A stretch of DNA of 64,000 nt from contig CAJOEH010000008.1 in the NCBI GenBank assembly GCA_905233385.1, forward strand, positions 49,189-113,188, written 5' to 3'. A model generated the notes under the pieces. It saw nothing but the letters and a program-made list of their open reading frames with translations, was not told where the DNA came from and ran no database searches. Shown here piece after piece: positions 59,582-64,000 of this stretch. How positions within the stretch are numbered: position 1 is the stretch's first letter; each line of letters begins with the position of its first letter. The position numbers were made by a program, and so were the translations under genes. The DNA comes from an uncultured Oscillospiraceae bacterium. GTDB taxonomy: Bacteria; Bacillota; Clostridia; Oscillospirales; Oscillospiraceae.

Positions 59582-59621
59582 CGGAAAAGCAGACTGAAAG
59601 CATTTTCAGTCTGCTTTTCCG
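59582..59621. terminator. Bidirectional terminator, deacetylase and GlpA-like operon
   Basis: 18-bp perfect stem with a three- or four-base loop; T-rich on both sides. The DUF1667 stop codon is three bases away. Confidence 0.9.
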
Positions 59622-59624
59622 TTC

Positions 59625-59981
59625 TTATTCTTTCTCTACGTCCTTCGTCGCGATCAGCGGTACGCCCGTGCCGGCAACATCCGGCAGGACGATATCGCCG
59701 ATGTGGACCGGCGCGTCGACGCAGACCGCCTGGATCTCCTCCATGCAGGCGAAGATCTTCTCCTTCGGGATATCCGACCGCGTGCGCACGGACAGGCGGC
59801 TGACCGTGCCGCCGTGAACGGCCACGGTGGAGGTCACCGTCCGTTTCGGACACAGCACCTCGTTCTTCGCGTAAGTCTCGCCGCGCGGGCAGGTATTGCC
59901 CTCCACGCGGAGCTGTCCGTCTTCTTCAAACACGCGCACGCTGCACCCGAGCGGGCAGCCGATACAGGTCAGTTCTCTCAT
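59625..59981 (-). CDS. DUF1667 protein
   Basis: 118 residues. Cys-rich N-terminus (LTCIGCPLGC, then NTCPRGETYAKNEVLCPKR) suggests an Fe-S or metal site. DUF1667 genes regularly follow GlpA/FAD oxidoreductase genes in anaerobic bacteria and likely serve as a small electron-carrying subunit in place of GlpC. It starts one base after the FAD oxidoreductase stop. Confidence 0.88.
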   Translation of the reverse strand: MRELTCIGCPLGCSVRVFEEDGQLRVEGNTCPRGETYAKNEVLCPKRTVTSTVAVHGGTVSRLSVRTRSDIPKEKIFACMEEIQAVCVDAPVHIGDIVLPDVAGTGVPLIATKDVEKE

Positions 59982-59982
59982 T

Positions 59983-61236
59983 TCATTCCACCTCCGTGCA
60001 GATGCGGAGCGACGAAAGCGGCTGTTTCAGCTCGCTTTTCTTCAAAACGACCTGCTCCATCTCTCCGGGCGCGAGCACCCGCTTTTTGATTCTCCGTATG
60101 CGCTCGCCGTTGCAGTATACGCAGACGAAGCGGTCGCGGTAGACGTCCGCCACGCGGAAGCGCACCGTCACGGTGTCCGCCATGTTGTCGGGGTCAAGCT
60201 TCTGCGGCACGGTATAGCGCACGCCGCCGTCGGCCGTGATCGTAACGGTATCTCCCGCGGGAAGCTGTGACAGGATATAGGCAGCCGCGTTTCTGCCCGC
60301 CAGCGCCGCCTCCTCGGAGACGAAGTCCACGAGGTCGTGCACGTGCAGGACGTTGCCGCAGGCGAAGACGCCCTCGCAGTCGGTCTGCAGGCGGTCGTTG
60401 ACCTCCGGGCCGTTCGTCACGCGGCTCATGCGCACGTCGAGCGCGCGCGTCAGTTCGTTCTCAGGCAGCAGACCGACCGAGAGCAGGAGCGTGTCGCAGG
60501 CGTAGTATTCCTCCGTGCCCTGGATCGGGCGGCGGTTTTCGTCGACCTGCGCGAGCGTCACGCCCGTCAGGCGTTCCCTGCCATGGATCTCCACGACCGT
60601 GTGGCTGAGCTTCAGCGGGATGCCGAAATCGTCCAGGCACTGCACGATATTCCGCTTCAGACCGCCGGAATACGGCATGAGTTCCGCGACGACCTTGACC
60701 TTCGCGCCTTCGAGGGTCATGCGGCGCGCCATGATCAGCCCGATGTCGCCCGAGCCGAGGATGACGACTTCCCTGCCGACCTGATAGCCCTCGATGTTCA
60801 TCAGGCGCTGCGCCGTGCCCGCGGAGAAAATGCCGGCGGGACGTCTTCCGGGGATATTCAGCGCGCCGCGCGGCCGCTCCCGGCAGCCCATCGCGAGGAT
60901 GAGCGCCTTCGCGCCTACCTGCACGAGGCCTTCCTCGCGGCTGACATAGGTGACGGTCTTGTCTCTCGTGATCGAGATGACCGTCGCGCCGAGGCGGTAC
61001 GGGATGTCCTCTTCTTTCACCTGCGCGATAAAGCGCGCGGCGTATTCCGGTCCGGTCAGTTCCTCCTTGAAGGTATGCAGGCCGAAGCCGTTGTGGATGC
61101 ATTGATTGAGAATGCCGCCGAGCACGTGGTCGCGCTCCAGGATCAGGACGTCCTGCACGCCTGCGCGCCGCGCGGCGACCGCCGCGGCGAGTCCCGCGGG
61201 ACCGCCGCCGATCACGATCAGATCATGTTGCTTCAT
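59983..61236 (-). CDS. FAD-dependent NAD(P)H oxidoreductase, partner of GlpA-like dehydrogenase
   Basis: 417 residues. DLIVIGGGPAGLAAAVAARR binds FAD; LGSGDIGLIMARRMTL binds NAD(P); CEGVFACGNVLHVHDLVDFV is the C-terminal FAD motif. It passes electrons between NAD(H) and the other subunits. Overlaps the GlpA-like gene by four bases. Confidence 0.9.
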   Translation of the reverse strand: MKQHDLIVIGGGPAGLAAAVAARRAGVQDVLILERDHVLGGILNQCIHNGFGLHTFKEELTGPEYAARFIAQVKEEDIPYRLGATVISITRDKTVTYVSREEGLVQVGAKALILAMGCRERPRGALNIPGRRPAGIFSAGTAQRLMNIEGYQVGREVVILGSGDIGLIMARRMTLEGAKVKVVAELMPYSGGLKRNIVQCLDDFGIPLKLSHTVVEIHGRERLTGVTLAQVDENRRPIQGTEEYYACDTLLLSVGLLPENELTRALDVRMSRVTNGPEVNDRLQTDCEGVFACGNVLHVHDLVDFVSEEAALAGRNAAAYILSQLPAGDTVTITADGGVRYTVPQKLDPDNMADTVTVRFRVADVYRDRFVCVYCNGERIRRIKKRVLAPGEMEQVVLKKSELKQPLSSLRICTEVE

Positions 61237-62678
61237 TTCCGTCCCTCCATTCTGCCGGTCAGCAGTTCCGAGCCGGAATGATTCTTGCAGATCGCTTCCA
61301 TCGGGCGGCCAAGCTCCCGCGCCAGGATCTCCATGAGGCGCGGCGTGCAGAAGCCCGCCTGACAGCGTCCCATGCCGGCGCGGACGCGGCGTTTGATCCC
61401 GTCGAGTGAGACCGCGCCGACCGGTCTGCGGATCGCCTCGACGATCTCGCCCTCGCTGATCTGTTCGCAGCGGCAGACGATGCTGCCGTAGAGCGGATTG
61501 GCCGCGATCAGCGCCCTGCGCTCCTCGAGCGGAAGCTCTGCGAGGCGCGGGATGGCCTTCCGCGTGGAGATGAAATCCGTCTTTCCTTCCGCATGGAGCT
61601 TTTCCGAAATCAGCTCCGCGAGATACCGCCCGATCGCTGGCGCGGACGACAGGCCGGGCGATTCGATACCCGCCGCGTCGAAGAAATTCTCCGCGTCCGC
61701 CGCCTCGCCGATGATGAAGTCGTCGCCGTCTTCATGCGCGCGCAGGCCGGAGAACGAGGTGATCACGCTCCGCAGCGGCAGATCGCGGACGCTCAGCGCG
61801 GCAGTCCGCGTCAGATAGGCGATCTCTTCCGCAGTCGTCGCGGTCTGTTCCTTGTCCTCCACGTCGGTCGCCGTCGGGCCGAGCAGGAGGTTGCCGTGCG
61901 CCGTCGGCGTGACGAGGACGCCCTTGCCGAGCGCGCTCGGAAGCTGGAAGACGGTGCAGGATACAAAATCTCCGACCTCTTTGTCCAGCAGGCAGTAGTC
62001 GCCCTTGCGGGCCGTGATATGCAGCGGCACGGCGCTGACCATGCGGTGGATCTCGTCGGCGTGAACGCCCGCCGCGTTGACGACGCAGGTCGCGCGGATC
62101 TGCGCGCGATCGGTCGTAACGAGGTAGCCGTCGTCTTCGCGGGAAACGCCGGTCACGGTCTCGTTCCTGCGGAACTCCACGCCGTTGACAGCGGCGTTCT
62201 CCGCCAGCGCGATCGTCAGCTCGAAGGGGCAGACGATGCCGCCGGTCGGCGCGTAGAGCGCCGCGACGACGCTTTCGCTCAGATTCGGTTCCTTCCGCCG
62301 CGCTTCCTCGCCGGTCAGGATCGCAAGTCCCTCCACGCCGTTTTCCACGCCGCGTTCATACAGCGCCCGCAGGGCGGGAAGCCCGTCCTCGGACAGGCAG
62401 AGCACCAGCGAGCCGTTGCGGCGGAATCGGATATCCAGTTCCTCCGCGAGCTGCGGCATCATCCGGCTGCCCTGCAGATTCATCTTCGCTTTCATCGAGC
62501 CCGGCTTCGCGTCAAAGCCGGCGTGGACGATGCCGCTGTTCGCCTTCGACGTGGCGGAGCAGACGTCCTCTCCCTTTTCAATCAGGCAGATCCGCAGCTT
62601 CCGGCGCGACAGCTCTCTCGCGACGGCACAGCCGATCACGCCGCCGCCGATGATGACAATGTCATAGTCCTTCCGCAT
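61233..62678 (-). CDS. GlpA-like FAD dehydrogenase with BFD-type [2Fe-2S] domain
   Basis: 481 residues. DIVIIGGGVIGCAVARELSR binds FAD (DAO fold); NSGIVHAGFD and FSGLRAHEDGDDFIIG are typical of glycerol-3-phosphate and 2-hydroxyglutarate oxidases. The C-terminus has CRCEQISEGEI and GMGRCQAGFC (BFD-like 2Fe-2S site). Probably an anaerobic glycerol-3-phosphate dehydrogenase, though related FAD enzymes use other 2-hydroxy acids. Confidence 0.88.
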   Translation of the reverse strand: MRKDYDIVIIGGGVIGCAVARELSRRKLRICLIEKGEDVCSATSKANSGIVHAGFDAKPGSMKAKMNLQGSRMMPQLAEELDIRFRRNGSLVLCLSEDGLPALRALYERGVENGVEGLAILTGEEARRKEPNLSESVVAALYAPTGGIVCPFELTIALAENAAVNGVEFRRNETVTGVSREDDGYLVTTDRAQIRATCVVNAAGVHADEIHRMVSAVPLHITARKGDYCLLDKEVGDFVSCTVFQLPSALGKGVLVTPTAHGNLLLGPTATDVEDKEQTATTAEEIAYLTRTAALSVRDLPLRSVITSFSGLRAHEDGDDFIIGEAADAENFFDAAGIESPGLSSAPAIGRYLAELISEKLHAEGKTDFISTRKAIPRLAELPLEERRALIAANPLYGSIVCRCEQISEGEIVEAIRRPVGAVSLDGIKRRVRAGMGRCQAGFCTPRLMEILARELGRPMEAICKNHSGSELLTGRMEGRK

Positions 62679-62710
62679 CGTTCCGCCCCCTTTCTTTGTG
62701 AATATATTAT

Positions 62711-62740
62711 ATTATACTACAAGTTCGTCCGTTTTCGCAA
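62711..62740 (-). promoter_or_regulatory. Promoter of the GlpA-like operon
   Basis: TTGCGA (62735-62740), 18-base spacer, TATAAT (62711-62716). Confidence 0.7.
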
Positions 62741-62790
62741 GAACAATCGCAGAATTTACAGAAAGGATGGCGCGGCGCGGAAAAATGTTG

Positions 62791-62796
62791 TATAAT
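62791..62796 (+). promoter_or_regulatory. -10 box before the glycosylase gene
   Basis: TATAAT 29 bases before the ATG at 62826; no convincing -35 box. Confidence 0.5.
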
Positions 62797-62825
62797 AGCG
62801 GCAGAAACCGAAAGGAGTCCGCCGC

Positions 62826-63386
62826 ATGGAGCGCTGCGCGTGGGTCAATCTGAACAATCCGCTGTACGTCCGCTATCACGACGAGGAATGGGGCGTTCCC
62901 CTGCACGACGACGGCGCGTTATACGAGCTTCTGATCCTGGAATCCTTTCAGGCGGGGCTTTCGTGGGAATGCGTCCTCAACAAGCGCGAGGCATTCCGCC
63001 GGGCGTTCGACGGCTTTGACGCGAAGAAGGTCGCCGCCTATGGGGAGGAAAAGATCGCCGCGCTGATGCAGGACGCCGGCATCGTCCGCAACCGCCGGAA
63101 GATCGCCGCCGCCGTCAAAAACAGCCGCGTCTTTCTGGAAATCCAGAAAGAAAACGGCTCGTTCGACGCGTATCTGTGGGGCTTCACCGGCGGAAAAACG
63201 TATGACGAGGAATACAACCTCCGCACGACCTCGCCGCTGTCCGACGCCGTCTCGGCCGACCTGAAACGCCGCGGCATGAACTTCGTCGGCTCCACGATCA
63301 TCTATTCCTATTTGCAGGCGGTCGGCATCCTCAACGGCCACGGAAAAGAATGTGACAAATACCACGAAAAGGAGAAACGCTTATGA
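62826..63386 (+). CDS. tag: DNA-3-methyladenine glycosylase I
   Basis: 186 residues. Cys4, His18, His172 and Cys176 correspond to the Tag zinc site, and Glu39 in LILESFQAGLSW lies in the base-binding pocket. It excises 3-methyladenine from alkylated DNA. AAGGAG is 8 bases before the ATG; the stop overlaps the next gene. Confidence 0.94.
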   Translation: MERCAWVNLNNPLYVRYHDEEWGVPLHDDGALYELLILESFQAGLSWECVLNKREAFRRAFDGFDAKKVAAYGEEKIAALMQDAGIVRNRRKIAAAVKNSRVFLEIQKENGSFDAYLWGFTGGKTYDEEYNLRTTSPLSDAVSADLKRRGMNFVGSTIIYSYLQAVGILNGHGKECDKYHEKEKRL

Positions 63387-63943
63387 GCAGAAAAGACTTC
63401 GGCGCAAAGCCGCTGTGCTATCCGCAGCCGGTGTTCATCATCGGAAGCTACGGCGAGGACAGCACGCCCAACGCGATGAACGCCGCCTGGGGCGGCATCA
63501 GCGAACAAAACGAGATCTCCATGTGCCTCGGAGACGACCACAAAACGGTGAAAAACATCCTGCAAACGAAAGCCTTCACCGTCAGCATGGCGGACGCGGC
63601 GCACGTCGCGGCCTGCGACTACGTCGGCATCGTCTCTGGCAACACGGTGAAGGACAAGCTCGCGAAAGCGGGGCTGACCGTGACGAAAAGCGCGCGCGTC
63701 AACGCGCCGATCATCAACGAGCTGGCGGTCTGTCTGGAATGCCGGCTGATCGCCTACGATCCCGAAAGCTGCATCCTGCGCGGCGAGATCGTCAACGTCA
63801 GCGTGGACGAAAGCGCGCTGACAGACGGCAAGGTGGACGTATCCAAGGTGCGGCCGATCGTCTTCGACCCGTTCAACCACGCCTACCACGTTCTCGGCGA
63901 GCAGGTCGGCAAAGCTTGGCAGAGCGGAACGATCTACAGATAA
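63383..63943 (+). CDS. Flavin reductase-like protein (FMN-binding split barrel)
   Basis: 186 residues. PQPVFIIGSYGEDSTPNAMNAAW is the flavin-binding start typical of this family in anaerobes, and TVSMADAAHVAACDYVG follows. It reduces or carries FMN; the electron partner is unknown. Translationally coupled to tag. Confidence 0.9.
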   Translation: MSRKDFGAKPLCYPQPVFIIGSYGEDSTPNAMNAAWGGISEQNEISMCLGDDHKTVKNILQTKAFTVSMADAAHVAACDYVGIVSGNTVKDKLAKAGLTVTKSARVNAPIINELAVCLECRLIAYDPESCILRGEIVNVSVDESALTDGKVDVSKVRPIVFDPFNHAYHVLGEQVGKAWQSGTIYR

Positions 63944-63946
63944 TGG

Positions 63947-63975
63947 AAACAGGGGGCTGAATCAGCCCCCTGTTT
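63947..63975 (+). terminator. Terminator after the flavin reductase gene
   Basis: AAACAGGGGGCT/AGCCCCCTGTTT stem, three bases after the stop codon, with a T-run inside the stem end. Confidence 0.85.
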
Positions 63976-63982
63976 CAGCGTG

Positions 63983-64000
63983 TCGACAAGGCCTTGTCGA
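63983..64000. repeat. 18-bp palindrome at the window edge
   Basis: TCGACAAGGCCTTGTCGA is its own reverse complement and may continue past the window end. Probably a second hairpin, perhaps the terminator of a converging gene. Confidence 0.5.

Overview
The window looks like chromosomal DNA of a GC-rich gut-type Clostridia, most like an Oscillospiraceae/Ruminococcaceae member. The signs are GGAGG-type ribosome binding sites, consensus TTGACA/TATAAT promoters, tightly packed operons with ATGA stop/start overlaps, CapF/CapG/Wzy capsule enzymes of Firmicute type, a BlaI/M56 pair, and many oxygen-sensitive Fe-S and flavin enzymes. This assignment is inference from gene content; no rRNA or other marker is present.

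Layout. 1-1.9 kb: a short-form CstA transporter and a small XRE regulator. 1.9-3.0 kb: no ordinary gene, but a strong promoter running antisense to a 23-codon hydrophobic ORF, two copies of a tRNA-linked repeat, a tRNA-Ala 3' fragment and a 64-bp perfect palindrome. 3.0-10.8 kb: anaerobic redox genes. These are an Fe-S flavoprotein, an Fe-S aldo/keto reductase and a membrane metallophosphoesterase, then a TetR-controlled run (TetR, Fe-alcohol dehydrogenase, flavodoxin, aldo/keto reductase, flavodoxin lipoprotein, DUF4405-like membrane protein). 10.8-12.1 kb: decayed DNA ending in a tRNA-Ala(GGC) gene separated from its normal CCA end and terminator by a third repeat copy. 12.1-16.7 kb: a small protein, a BlaI/BlaR1-like pair with its operators, and a DUF1963/YwqG-like gene.

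16.9-43.7 kb: one minus-strand capsule/exopolysaccharide locus of 24 genes, apparently read from a promoter at 43.7 kb that overlaps a 20-bp palindrome. Read 5' to 3' it holds a PglE-like aminotransferase, an initiating phosphoglycosyl transferase, N-acyltransferases, a second DegT-like protein, two FemAB-like proteins, glycosyltransferases, a propeller-like protein, a TMK-like/APH-like/nucleotidyltransferase trio, two tandem Wzy polymerases, an O-acetyltransferase, a Wzx flippase, UDP-sugar dehydrogenase, CapF, CapG, a second nucleotidyltransferase, a membrane acyltransferase-fold protein and a NodB deacetylase.

43.9-47.9 kb: a plus-strand potABCD polyamine ABC operon with an unusual C-terminally anchored binding protein. 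47.9-49.8 kb: a soluble acyltransferase-fold protein and a barnase/barstar pair. 49.8-53.7 kb: minus operon HAD phosphatase, MFS transporter, glycerophosphodiesterase, GreA. 53.8-57.8 kb: SLC13/ArsB-like transporter, YhaM-like nuclease, HD phosphohydrolase and a secreted Thr/Pro/Glu-rich protein. 58-59.4 kb: a DUF5011/NodB deacetylase followed by a short hairpin array. 59.6-62.7 kb: a GlpA-like/FAD oxidoreductase/DUF1667 operon. 62.8-64 kb: 3-methyladenine glycosylase and a flavin reductase.

The points I rate highest are: the tRNA-Ala(GGC)-linked repeat family with its 13-bp duplication; a conserved CTG start in both Wzy paralogs; two acyltransferase-fold proteins in different loci that both carry Glu in place of the catalytic His; and the TMK/kinase/nucleotidyltransferase module inside the capsule locus. 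There is no CRISPR array, intact IS element or prophage.
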